Source: an uncultured Porphyromonadaceae bacterium
GTDB lineage: Bacteria > Bacteroidota > Bacteroidia > Bacteroidales > Muribaculaceae
Assembly: GCA_946553045.1 (NCBI GenBank)
Contig: CAMNRO010000006.1
Span: 36,606 to 100,605 of the forward strand
Length of the DNA: 64,000 nt
Reading direction: 5' to 3'
Below, one piece after another: positions 1-7,627 of the stretch. How positions within the stretch are numbered: the stretch's first letter is position 1; every line of letters begins with the position of its first letter. Under the pieces are notes generated by a model. It saw nothing but the letters and a program-made list of their open reading frames with translations, was not told the origin of the DNA and searched no databases. A program made the position numbers and the translations under genes.

Positions 1-154
1 AGGTTTTGCGGAATTCCTTCATGAGCTTTTCGAGTTCGAGGGAAGTCTTGCGGGCGCGTGTGCCAGCTGCTTTGTTACCTTTTTCTACCTGAAGAGCAGC
101 GTCGGCTTTGAATGCTTCGTAAGCTGCCTGGATTTGCTGTACTAACGATTCCAT
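1..154 (-). CDS. Histone H1-like protein Hc1, partial (C-terminus outside window)
   Basis: The reverse strand opens with ATG at 154 and reads MESLVQQIQAAYEAFKAD, then QVEKGNKAAGTRARK and LELEKLMKEFRK. This is the N-terminal helix of the small Lys/Ala-rich Hc1-type histone-like proteins that are abundant in Bacteroidetes, which bind DNA and are thought to compact the nucleoid. Only the first 51 codons are present; the basic tail lies beyond the window edge. It sits 36 bp downstream of queC on the same strand, with no visible terminator between them, so read-through from the queuosine genes is possible. The family call rests on pattern recognition of the N-terminus. Confidence 0.75.
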   Translation of the reverse strand, partial: MESLVQQIQAAYEAFKADAALQVEKGNKAAGTRARKTSLELEKLMKEFRKT

Positions 155-190
155 GGACTGATTTTTTTTGATAGTGAGTAAATATGTGAA

Positions 191-853
191 TTAATCTATG
201 TAAATAGTCGTGTCTTCAATACCGGCATCGGCAAGGGCTTTGCGACGCTCCAGACATGTGCCGCAGCGGCCGCAGTGGTGTTCAAGGCCTTTGTAGCAGG
301 AGTATGTTGTCGTATAGTCTATGCCCAGGCGCTTTCCGCGCAGGGCGATGTCGGTTTTGTTGAGATATGTGTATGGAGCTTTGAGAGAAATGCCTTCATA
401 GGTTCCTTCGGCGATAGTGCGTGCCATGGCGTCGATAAAACTTCCGCGGCAGTCGGGATAGATTGCATGGTCGCCGGCATGGTTGGCAATCATGACGGTG
501 TCGAGTCCGTGGCTTTCGGCGAGTCCGGCAGCCGCTGCGAGCATTATGCCGTTGCGGAAGGGAACGACGGTAGATTTCATGTTGTCGAAGTCATAGTCGC
601 CTTCAGGCACAGCCTCGGCACCCTCGAGCAGGGAGCTGTGAAAGTATTTCCCGATAAATGACAAATCGATTTCGATGAGCTCAATGCCTAATTGCCGGCA
701 GTGCAGACGGGCGCATTCGAGCTCGCGCATGTTGTGGTTGGAGCCATACGAGAAATTGACTGCCAGTTCGATTTCATCGGCATACTCATGGAGCATGGTT
801 ACGGAATCCATGCCGCCCGAGAGTACCATCAATATATGTTTTTTCGGTTTCAT
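191..853 (-). CDS. queC: 7-cyano-7-deazaguanine synthase QueC
   Basis: QueC converts 7-carboxy-7-deazaguanine to preQ0, using ATP and ammonia, in queuosine biosynthesis. The product is about 220 residues, the usual length. The N-terminal PP-loop motif SGGMDS adenylates the substrate, and the C-terminal cysteine cluster (CYKGLEHHCGRCGTC) is the family's zinc site. ATG at 853 is preferred; a GTG lies one codon upstream at 856. It follows queF by 12 bp on the same strand, so the two consecutive late steps form one operon. Confidence 0.95.
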   Translation of the reverse strand: MKPKKHILMVLSGGMDSVTMLHEYADEIELAVNFSYGSNHNMRELECARLHCRQLGIELIEIDLSFIGKYFHSSLLEGAEAVPEGDYDFDNMKSTVVPFRNGIMLAAAAGLAESHGLDTVMIANHAGDHAIYPDCRGSFIDAMARTIAEGTYEGISLKAPYTYLNKTDIALRGKRLGIDYTTTYSCYKGLEHHCGRCGTCLERRKALADAGIEDTTIYID

Positions 854-865
854 CACAGAAATTTC

Positions 866-1339
866 TTAGAAGTCTGATGGAAAAGATGCCGCCAGACGGG
901 TCCTGACAAGCTCCTGATGGTTTTCGTCGCCCCAGTTGGCAAACGGAATGATGGAAATACCGCCGCGGGGCATGAATATGCCGCGCACTTCGATATATTT
1001 GGGATTCATGAGTTTTACGAGGTCTTTCATTATTATATTAATGCAGTCCTCATGGAAATCCCCATGGTTGCGAAAGCTGAAGAGATAGAGTTTCAGGCTT
1101 TTGCTTTCTACCATCTCGGCTCCGGGAATATAATTTATTATGACACGGCCGAAATCGGGCTGACCTGTTTTGGGGCACAGGGAAGTGAATTCGGGGCAGG
1201 TGAACGTGACCAGATACTCGTTGTCGGGATGCTTGTTGGGGAAAGTCTCGAGCATCTCGGGTGCATAGTCTGTAGGATATTTAACCCCGGCAGAGCCGAG
1301 TAGGGTGCAGTGTTCTATTTCTTTTTCAGTTCTTGGCAT
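866..1339 (-). CDS. queF: NADPH-dependent 7-cyano-7-deazaguanine reductase QueF
   Basis: QueF reduces the nitrile of preQ0 to the aminomethyl group of preQ1. At 157 residues this is the short, single-domain form of the T-fold family. The nucleophilic cysteine lies in [14 protein letters not shown], and the family's NADPH-binding stretch is seen as [16 protein letters not shown]. It is the first gene of the queF-queC operon and has a canonical Bacteroidetes promoter about 75 bp upstream. The leader between promoter and start shows no preQ1 riboswitch that I can recognise. Confidence 0.95.
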   Translation of the reverse strand: MPRTEKEIEHCTLLGSAGVKYPTDYAPEMLETFPNKHPDNEYLVTFTCPEFTSLCPKTGQPDFGRVIINYIPGAEMVESKSLKLYLFSFRNHGDFHEDCINIIMKDLVKLMNPKYIEVRGIFMPRGGISIIPFANWGDENHQELVRTRLAASFPSDF

Positions 1340-1412
1340 ATTCCGGGTGATACGAATATATTATGTTTGTTTGTGTCGGCGCGAAAGAGGCCTTGAAAAG
1401 GATAAAGTTTTG

Positions 1413-1443
1413 CAAACATACGAAAAAAAACGTTCATGCCAAA
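1413..1443 (-). promoter_or_regulatory. Promoter of queF-queC
   Basis: On the reverse strand TTTG (1443-1440) and TATGTTTG (1420-1413) are separated by 19 nt, matching the Bacteroidetes -33/-7 consensus. It predicts a leader of about 70 nt. Confidence 0.7.
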
Positions 1444-1621
1444 AACTTGACTCCAAAAATCGCTGCCATACCATAAATTTTCATGCATGTAGGCCGATAT
1501 GCTGCAAAGTTTTCCGGCGCTATGTCGTGGAGGTGTGCGAAGGTGGCCGAAAGTTGTGGAAAGTTTTCAACAAGGGGCGATTTTTTTTGATGTTATAGAT
1601 TCTTATTAGCGATTTTAGGTG

Positions 1622-1629
1622 TATTTTTG
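1622..1629 (+). promoter_or_regulatory. -7 element (TATTTTTG) in front of mutL
   Basis: TATTTTTG ends 7 nt before the mutL ATG, so the transcript would have almost no 5' leader. No clear TTTG was found at the -33 position. The rest of 1444-1621 shows no gene. Confidence 0.5.
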
Positions 1630-1635
1630 CACTCT

Positions 1636-3537
1636 ATGAACAGTGATGTAATACGTTTGCTTCCCGACTCGGTGGCCAATCAGATTGCTGCCGGCGAGGT
1701 GATTCAGCGACCGGCATCAGTCATCAAGGAACTTGTTGAAAATGCCGTTGATGCGGGTGCTACAGCAATCACCATAGTAATCAAGGACGCGGGTCGGACT
1801 CTCATACAGGTTATCGATAACGGTTCGGGCATGTCGCCGACAGATGCCCGAATGGCTTTCGAACGCCATGCCACGAGCAAGATTTCTTCGGCCGACGATT
1901 TGTATAGCCTTCACACCATGGGCTTCCGTGGTGAGGCTTTGCCGTCGATTGCAGCGGTGTCGCAGATAGATTTGCGCACTATGCGCGAAGGCGATACGGT
2001 GGGCGTACGTCTTCTTATTTCAGAGTCGCGCTTCGAAGGTCAGGAGCCTGTATCGTGTGTGCCGGGCACAAATATAAGTGTCAAGAATATATTTTTCCAT
2101 ATGCCGGCGCGCCGTAAGTTCCTGAAAAAGGACAGCGTGGAGCTCGGGCATATCATGCGGGAGTTCGAGCGGCTGGCTCTGGTTAATACCGGTATTGACT
2201 TTACGCTGATACATAACGATGTGACATTGCACCAATTCTCGCACGGCACATTCAAGCAGCGGATAGGCGCGCTTTTCGGTAAAAATAGCGAAGGCCAGAT
2301 TGCTGAAATAGGCACGGAAACCTCTCTCGTGAAGATTTCGGGCTTCATCGGTATGCCCCGTTTTGCCAAAAAGCGCGGATTCAACCAGTTCTTTTTTGTC
2401 AACGGACGCAATATGCGCCATCCGGCCTTCCACCGCGCTCTCATGAACTGCTACGAGCCTTTGGTGCTTCCACAGGCTCAGCCTTCGTATTTCATCAATT
2501 TCGAGGTTGATCCATCTACCATTGATGTGAATATTCATCCTCAGAAGCACGAGATAAAGTTCGAGCATGAGCAGGCGATAATGCAGATTCTTCTGGCTGC
2601 CGTCCGCGAGACCCTCGGAAAAACCCAGGCTGCCGGCGCTCTTGATTTTGAGGCCGACATAGCCCCCGATATACCTATCTTCGACCCGTCGGCGGATGCG
2701 CCAATGCCCGATGATTCGGCCGACGATACATTCAATCCTTTCAGAGCGGCGACAGACAATCCAGAGCCGGCAGTCCATGCTCGTCAGTGGCAGACTCGCC
2801 CCGCGCCGACAACCGACTGGGAGGCTTTGTACGATAATTTTACCCGGAAAAGAGACGACGCTTTCGCTTCTTCTCCAACCGAAGTATATCCCGAAGAAGA
2901 AATGGCTCCGGCCGATTTAGCATCGTCTGAGAGTTCTCTATTCAAGGACGAAGGTGCTATTCCTTCGGTCGAAAAGCCAACGGCATGTTTTCAGTTGCAT
3001 GAAGGGTATATTGTCACTCCTTCGCGCTCCGGTATAATGGTCATATCCCAGCATCGCGCTCATGTACGCATTCTCTACGATAATTTTATGCGTCAGATGG
3101 ATGGCGGCCCCGTGCCGTCGCAGCAGCTGATATTCAGCGAAGATTTCGAATTGTCGCCGTCGTCTTCAGCTTTGCTTGAACAGGCCAGGGAAACACTTGA
3201 GTCAGTGGGGTTCACCGTCGTGCATAGTGGTGGAAACCGCTGGAGTCTTACCTCGGTACCGGCATCTCTTAGTGGCGGGAAGGCCGTGGAGGCTCTTTTG
3301 GGAATTCTTGAAGACGTTGCGGCCGACATTCTTGTCGATTCTGTAGCGTTCAGGAGTCCTGTCGCACTGGCAATGGCGCGCAGTGCGGCCATTTCGGCTT
3401 CACAGACTCTTACTCCGGCTGAAATGGAAAGCATTATAGCCGACCTGTTCCGCTGCACAGAGTCTTCGTTTACTCCCGACGGGCTTGTTGTGATGACTTT
3501 GATAGAAAGCGGCGAAATCTCCGCACGTCTGCAATGA
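1636..3537 (+). CDS. mutL: DNA mismatch repair protein MutL
   Basis: MutL couples MutS mismatch recognition to downstream repair. The 633-residue product has an intact N-terminal GHKL ATPase (ELVENAVDAGA, DNGSGM, RHATSKI, GFRGEALPSIA), a long acidic linker (about 340-430) and a C-terminal dimerisation domain (about 440-633). The C-terminal motif that should read DQHAxxExxxxE instead reads SQHRAHVRILYD (residues 471-482). No CPHGRP-like motif is seen at the end, so the endonuclease site looks degenerate. A TTG at 1627 is in frame but lies inside the -7 box, so ATG 1636 is chosen. The stop overlaps the next start (ATGA), implying translational coupling to the DUF6377 gene. Confidence 0.95.
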   Translation: MNSDVIRLLPDSVANQIAAGEVIQRPASVIKELVENAVDAGATAITIVIKDAGRTLIQVIDNGSGMSPTDARMAFERHATSKISSADDLYSLHTMGFRGEALPSIAAVSQIDLRTMREGDTVGVRLLISESRFEGQEPVSCVPGTNISVKNIFFHMPARRKFLKKDSVELGHIMREFERLALVNTGIDFTLIHNDVTLHQFSHGTFKQRIGALFGKNSEGQIAEIGTETSLVKISGFIGMPRFAKKRGFNQFFFVNGRNMRHPAFHRALMNCYEPLVLPQAQPSYFINFEVDPSTIDVNIHPQKHEIKFEHEQAIMQILLAAVRETLGKTQAAGALDFEADIAPDIPIFDPSADAPMPDDSADDTFNPFRAATDNPEPAVHARQWQTRPAPTTDWEALYDNFTRKRDDAFASSPTEVYPEEEMAPADLASSESSLFKDEGAIPSVEKPTACFQLHEGYIVTPSRSGIMVISQHRAHVRILYDNFMRQMDGGPVPSQQLIFSEDFELSPSSSALLEQARETLESVGFTVVHSGGNRWSLTSVPASLSGGKAVEALLGILEDVAADILVDSVAFRSPVALAMARSAAISASQTLTPAEMESIIADLFRCTESSFTPDGLVVMTLIESGEISARLQ

Positions 3538-5072
3538 GAAGGGCTCTTCTGATATTGATTCTTATTGTCGGAGCTACGGGCGGAGCCTTTGGGCGTCGGG
3601 CTCCGGAGGCTTTCAAAGAACTCGACCGTCAGCTCGATTTGCGCAATGAATATCTTGATATGCGCCAGAGCCGTATCGATAGTCTTGCCTTGAAGCATCG
3701 CGGCGCTCCCGGCAATTCTTCTCTGCTTCTCGAACTGTCGGAGGCTTTTATAGGCTTCGACAACGATTCTGCTCTTAAATATCTTACCTGCGGTGTTGAT
3801 AAGACAGAAGGAGTGGAAAAGATGAGGTTTACGTGGCTGCGCAGTTCGCTCCTTCCATTGGCCGGTTTCTTCCAGAAGGCGGAAGACGATTTCCAGTCGA
3901 TAGTTCCGGATAGTGTTCCTTTGCATCTTTTGCCGTCGTACTATGATTCCGGACGCCAGCTCTACAGCTACCTGTCTGCATTCTTTGAATCGTATCCCGG
4001 GCCAAAGGCATTGTATGCGTCGAAGGCTCTGGAGTTTCAGCAAAAGCTTCTTGATGTATTGCCTCACGACAGCGCTGAGTATAAATATAATCTTGGTGAG
4101 TACTATCTGCTTACCGGCAGCGATGTGCGTGCCAAGGTGCTTCTTCAGGAAATTCTCGACACACCCGCCGGAGAGAAGTTCTCGGCGCGTGCGGCTCATC
4201 ATCTTGCCATCATATCGCGCAACGAGGGGGATAACGATTCCTATGCCTATTATCTTGCGCGCTCTGCGATTGCCGATTTGAAATCGGCCACTCGCGAGGT
4301 GGCCTCTCTTCAGGAGCTCGGCGGCGAGGTGCATGCTTCGGGAGATATAAGCCGGGCTCATCGCTATCTGGCTGTCGCTGTGGAGAATGCCGTGGAGTGC
4401 GGCGCGCCTTTGCGAATGATTGAGAGTTCGAAGTCGTTACCTATCATCGAGAGGGCTCATAATGCGCACATAAAGAGTTGGCGCCGCAATACTTACTGGA
4501 TTATGGCATGTATGGCTGTCCTTTTGCTTGGATTGGGTGCGACTCTTTTTCTGTTACACCGCGAAATGAAGCGTATGTCGGCGTTGCAGAATAAGCTTAA
4601 GGCCGCCAATTACGCCAAAGAAATATATATAAGCCGTTTCCTCGAACTGTGTTCCATATATATGGATAAACTCAACCAGTTCTGTAAGATAAGTACACGT
4701 AAAATAGCGGCCGGGCAGACCGATGAACTTTTCCGTATGGTAAAATCGGGCAAGTTTGTTGAGGAGCAGAGCAAGGAGTTTTACGATGTCTTTGATAATG
4801 CCTTTCTGCATATATACCCCGGCTTTGTAGACGAGGTCAATACTCTGTTGCTGCCTGAAAGTAAGATAGAGCTTAAGGAAGGTGAGAAGATGAACACAGA
4901 CCTGCGTATTCTCGCATTTATGAGGCTTGGTATTGATGAGAGCGCAAAAATTGCACAAGTTCTTAATTATTCGCTAAATACCATATATGCCTATAGAAAC
5001 CGCCTTAAGGCGAGGGCTATAAATCGAGAGACTTTTGAGGCCGATGTAATGAAGATAGATTCGAACGCTTAA
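3534..5072 (+). CDS. DUF6377-type membrane regulator (signal peptide, TPR-like region, TM, C-terminal HTH)
   Basis: The 512-residue protein starts with a signal peptide (MRRALLILILIVGATGGAFG). A helical TPR-like region follows to about residue 310, then one membrane segment (about 318-340). The cytoplasmic tail resembles DUF6377 and ends in a LuxR-like helix-turn-helix (about 453-495, with LNYSLNTIYAYRNRLK). This architecture suggests an inner-membrane one-component regulator that senses in the periplasm and acts on DNA or RNA polymerase; that function is inferred. It overlaps mutL by ATGA. A paralogue lies at 7628-9178, and both are followed by a promoter-terminator non-coding unit. Confidence 0.75.
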   Translation: MRRALLILILIVGATGGAFGRRAPEAFKELDRQLDLRNEYLDMRQSRIDSLALKHRGAPGNSSLLLELSEAFIGFDNDSALKYLTCGVDKTEGVEKMRFTWLRSSLLPLAGFFQKAEDDFQSIVPDSVPLHLLPSYYDSGRQLYSYLSAFFESYPGPKALYASKALEFQQKLLDVLPHDSAEYKYNLGEYYLLTGSDVRAKVLLQEILDTPAGEKFSARAAHHLAIISRNEGDNDSYAYYLARSAIADLKSATREVASLQELGGEVHASGDISRAHRYLAVAVENAVECGAPLRMIESSKSLPIIERAHNAHIKSWRRNTYWIMACMAVLLLGLGATLFLLHREMKRMSALQNKLKAANYAKEIYISRFLELCSIYMDKLNQFCKISTRKIAAGQTDELFRMVKSGKFVEEQSKEFYDVFDNAFLHIYPGFVDEVNTLLLPESKIELKEGEKMNTDLRILAFMRLGIDESAKIAQVLNYSLNTIYAYRNRLKARAINRETFEADVMKIDSNA

Positions 5073-5178
5073 GCATAGTTTTATATTTGGCAGTGTCCTG
5101 TTTTTGCTCAAATTGCTGAGTATTAGAACTATTACCAACCGGGCAACTTGTATTTTGCGGATTTTATTTTATATGTGC

Positions 5179-5210
5179 TTGACATTTGGCTGTCGGGCAT
5201 ATTAACTTTG
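5179..5210 (+). promoter_or_regulatory. Promoter of the non-coding unit behind the first DUF6377 gene
   Basis: TTG (5179-5181) and TAACTTTG (5203-5210) are separated by 21 nt. No convincing gene follows until 5492. Confidence 0.5.
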
Positions 5211-5269
5211 TATCACGAAATATATACGATTATTTTAGTTTTAGGGTTAGTATAGACTGTTAGTACTTA

Positions 5270-5359
5270 ATGTATCTCATCGACTTTTTTTCAGTTGTCA
5301 AGATACTGCAGGAGCATCCCGACTCGTTCGTGTTGCCCTCTTGCGATATGCACACCTGA
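5270..5359 (+). CDS. Possible 29-residue micro-ORF inside unit A
   Basis: ATG at 5270 to TGA at 5357 encodes MYLIDFFSVVKILQEHPD followed by SFVLPSCDMHT. There is no clear ribosome binding site and no recognised family. It may be a truncated gene remnant or chance. It is the longest reading frame in the unit. Confidence 0.15.
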   Translation: MYLIDFFSVVKILQEHPDSFVLPSCDMHT

Positions 5360-5424
5360 TGATTGAATGGAAAAAATGTGTTTTATGTTAGTTATGTAAT
5401 TGTTTTAAGCAAATTAAAACGCGG

Positions 5425-5460
5425 CAAGGCGCCTTCGTGAGAAGTCGCCTTGTTTGTTTT
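5425..5460 (+). terminator. Intrinsic terminator of unit A
   Basis: Stem CAAGGCG (5425-5431) pairs with CGCCTTG (5446-5452). After one mismatch an upper stem CTTC/GAAG carries a GTGA loop, and TTTGTTTTT follows. The T-tract contains the -33 element of the next promoter. Confidence 0.75.
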
Positions 5461-5483
5461 TCCACACTTACTTCGTACCTTTG
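5453..5483 (+). promoter_or_regulatory. Promoter of the BASS transporter gene
   Basis: TTTG (5453-5456), 19-nt spacer, TACCTTTG (5476-5483). The ATG at 5492 is only 9 nt beyond the -7 box. Confidence 0.75.
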
Positions 5484-5491
5484 CAGCCGAA

Positions 5492-6424
5492 ATGAAGAAA
5501 AGACTATCGATAAGCGATATTCAGCGACGGCTAAAGCCGTGGATGTTTCCGATTGCAATGGTGCTTGGCGTGTTGTTTCACAGCTATATAAGTGCTGTCG
5601 AATGGGTGGTGCCATATCTTATATTCACTATGCTCACCATCACTTTCTGCCGGGTGCGTCCGAAGGAGTTTGATTTAAGTCCGATGCTGTGGATTATGCT
5701 TGCTGTGCAGATTTTAGGCTCTGTGGCGGTGTTTATGGCTGTCAGACCGTTTGGCCTTAATCTCGCTCAGGCCGCTTTTATATGCGTGCTATGCCCGACT
5801 GCTACGGCGGCTCCTGTCGTCACAGGCATGCTTGGGGGAAGCATACCGCGGGTGGCGGCGTTCTCTGTGCTCAGCAATCTATCTGTCGCAGTGCTGGCAC
5901 CCGTCCTTTTTACATGGATTGGCGGCAATGGCCCTGAACTTTCTTTTACAGATGAATTCATGTCCATAGCCATGAAGGTGGCCCCGATGATTGTCTTTCC
6001 TATGCTTTTGGCATTTGCGCTATACTTCTGTGCGCCGAAAATCCATCGCGGGATAGCCCGTGTGCAGGGCGTGTCGTTTTATCTGTGGTCGCTGTCGCTT
6101 ATTGTAGTTGTTGGCCGTGCCGTTTCGTTTGTCATGGCAGAGCCGGCGGCCGCTATCCCTGAAATGATAGCTATGGCCCTGATTGCAGGTTTTTTGTGCG
6201 CCGTCCAGTTTATTATCGGCCGTAAGGTCGGGAGCCGCTATGGCGACCCTGTGTCGGGAGCCCAGGGGCTTGGTCAGAAAAACACTATTCTGGCAATATG
6301 GATGTCGCTCACCTATCTGAATCCGGTATCCTCGGTAGGGCCTGCCGCTTATATCGCATGGCAGAATACAGTCAATTCTCTCCAGATGTATTTCAAGACT
6401 AAGCGAGACCTGAAATCTGACTGA
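5492..6424 (+). CDS. Bile acid:sodium symporter (BASS) family transporter
   Basis: This is a polytopic membrane protein of 310 residues with roughly nine to ten hydrophobic segments. It has the BASS layout, including a conserved polar stretch GAQGLGQKNTILA near residue 270 and a CPTATAAPVVTGMLGG segment around residue 110. Members import organic anions with sodium; the substrate cannot be told here, and bile acids are not implied by the family name alone. ATG 5492 is set by the promoter position; upstream in-frame codons precede the -7 element. A Crp/Fnr regulator gene follows 43 bp later. Confidence 0.8.
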   Translation: MKKRLSISDIQRRLKPWMFPIAMVLGVLFHSYISAVEWVVPYLIFTMLTITFCRVRPKEFDLSPMLWIMLAVQILGSVAVFMAVRPFGLNLAQAAFICVLCPTATAAPVVTGMLGGSIPRVAAFSVLSNLSVAVLAPVLFTWIGGNGPELSFTDEFMSIAMKVAPMIVFPMLLAFALYFCAPKIHRGIARVQGVSFYLWSLSLIVVVGRAVSFVMAEPAAAIPEMIAMALIAGFLCAVQFIIGRKVGSRYGDPVSGAQGLGQKNTILAIWMSLTYLNPVSSVGPAAYIAWQNTVNSLQMYFKTKRDLKSD

Positions 6425-6467
6425 ACATTCGGGGGTGCGGCGTGTTAAAACATAAAAGAAGAACACT

Positions 6468-7193
6468 ATGGCAAGCATGTTAGAGCAACTTATGGAGCTG
6501 CCTCTATTCAAGGGGGCCAGTATCTCGCGCATGTCAAAGATTGTTGGCGAGTCAAAGTTCCATTTTCTAAAATATCCGGCTGGAGAGACTATATTCTCGG
6601 TCGGTGATAAATGCGCTCATGTCACTTTTGTACTCAACGGCAAAGTTCGTACTACCATCGAGAATAATAACGGTCGTTTTGCTGTAAGTCAGACATTGGC
6701 GGCCCCGACAATAATAAGGCCGGATTTTCTATTCGGTCGGACGACATCTTATCCGTTCTCTGCCAGAGCTATAGACAGCGTCAGTATTCTGCAGATATCC
6801 AAAAGTGATTTCATAAGGATTCTGGACTCTGACCACGTTTTTCTTTTTAATTTTCTGAATATGCTTTCGGTCGATGCCCAGAAAGGTATTTGTGGCATAT
6901 TGTCGCTGACAACAGCTGCGGTCGACCAGCGTATCGCGTACTGGATTTCGGCGCTTACCCAGGCCGGAGGAACCGATATAAGGCTTACATGTCGGCGACG
7001 CGATTTGTGCTCTTTGTTCAGTGTGCAACGCAATACCTTTGATGCAGCCCTTGAATCGATGGCAGAAAAGGGCATTCTCGAGTACAACCCTAAGGAATTG
7101 CGGATTCTCGACCGCGGCAAGCTTCTCGACTTGCTGGAGACAAGCCACGACGATCAGGACGAACTGCAGGGAGCTCACGATTGCGACGATTGA
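6468..7193 (+). CDS. Crp/Fnr-family transcriptional regulator
   Basis: The 241-residue protein has an N-terminal cyclic-nucleotide-binding-like beta-roll (about 20-120, with PAGETIFSVGD and VLNGKVRTTIE). A dimerisation helix follows, then a C-terminal winged helix (about 165-225, DLCSLFSVQRNTFDAALESM). The Fnr cysteine cluster is absent, so an iron-sulphur oxygen sensor is unlikely. The purine-rich AAAAGAAGAACACT precedes the ATG. It is 43 bp downstream of the BASS gene in the same direction and ends at a strong terminator, so the two may be cotranscribed. Confidence 0.85.
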   Translation: MASMLEQLMELPLFKGASISRMSKIVGESKFHFLKYPAGETIFSVGDKCAHVTFVLNGKVRTTIENNNGRFAVSQTLAAPTIIRPDFLFGRTTSYPFSARAIDSVSILQISKSDFIRILDSDHVFLFNFLNMLSVDAQKGICGILSLTTAAVDQRIAYWISALTQAGGTDIRLTCRRRDLCSLFSVQRNTFDAALESMAEKGILEYNPKELRILDRGKLLDLLETSHDDQDELQGAHDCDD

Positions 7194-7212
7194 CCAAGGT
7201 TTTTTCTTCGAC

Positions 7213-7250
7213 AACAAAAGACGCCATCTCGCGATGACGTCTTTTGTTAT
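7213..7250 (+). terminator. Intrinsic terminator after the Crp/Fnr gene
   Basis: AACAAAAGACG (7213-7223) pairs with CGTCTTTTGTT (7238-7248). One mismatch then a CATC-TCGC-GATG upper hairpin sits inside. Confidence 0.7.
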
Positions 7251-7563
7251 TGGCCGTCCGATGTTATTGATAATCGGCCGGTCCTAAAACAAACCTTGGA
7301 ATTGGATTTTACCACGATTAAAAGATGTTCTGAGTGTCGTATGCTTTATTCCTGTTCAGACACCTCTATGTCGCGGCCCATTGGAAATCGCTGTCCAAAT
7401 TATCGAACCATTATAATCTTTGCAATGCAAATTTACACACAGAGGAGCACCTTAGGTGGGGTGAAAAGATTTTTTTGACATGAATATAAATATTTTTAAT
7501 CGCTATATATCTGTAATATCGACATTTAATCATTATTAAATATAGTAATAAATATAAAAATAA
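7251..7563 (+). other. Non-coding gap of about 310 bp
   Basis: I see no credible gene here. A TTG-started 60-codon frame at 7296-7478 is cysteine- and arginine-rich and lacks a ribosome binding site or family resemblance. The last 100 bp are very AT-rich and lead into the next promoter. Confidence 0.5.
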
Positions 7564-7596
7564 TTTTGCTTATATCAGCTATTATCTATATCTTTG
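7564..7596 (+). promoter_or_regulatory. Promoter of the second DUF6377 gene
   Basis: TTTTG (7564-7568), 20-nt spacer, TATCTTTG (7589-7596). The leader is about 27 nt. Confidence 0.75.
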
Positions 7597-7627
7597 CCGC
7601 TAATAAAGCACAAAAAAAGTCCTTGCC

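Larger units (their letters stand above)
5216..5460 (+). ncRNA. Candidate small RNA, unit A
   Basis: A promoter at 5179-5210 and an intrinsic terminator at 5425-5460 bracket about 245 nt with no ORF over 29 codons. The ending hairpin has a GTGA tetraloop like those at 9423-9457 and (reverse strand) 22145-22172. The placement matches unit B behind the paralogous DUF6377 gene. It could instead be a long leader, a decayed gene or a micro-ORF transcript. No expression evidence is available here. Confidence 0.35.

Noticed and set aside
1340..1412. preQ1 riboswitch in the queF leader
   Set aside because: The leader lacks the A-rich tail and stem pattern of preQ1-I; nothing supports a riboswitch by eye.
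7296..7478. 60-codon frame between the Crp/Fnr and DUF6377 genes
   Set aside because: TTG start without ribosome site, no family resemblance, and it ends in an AT-rich stretch; treated as chance.
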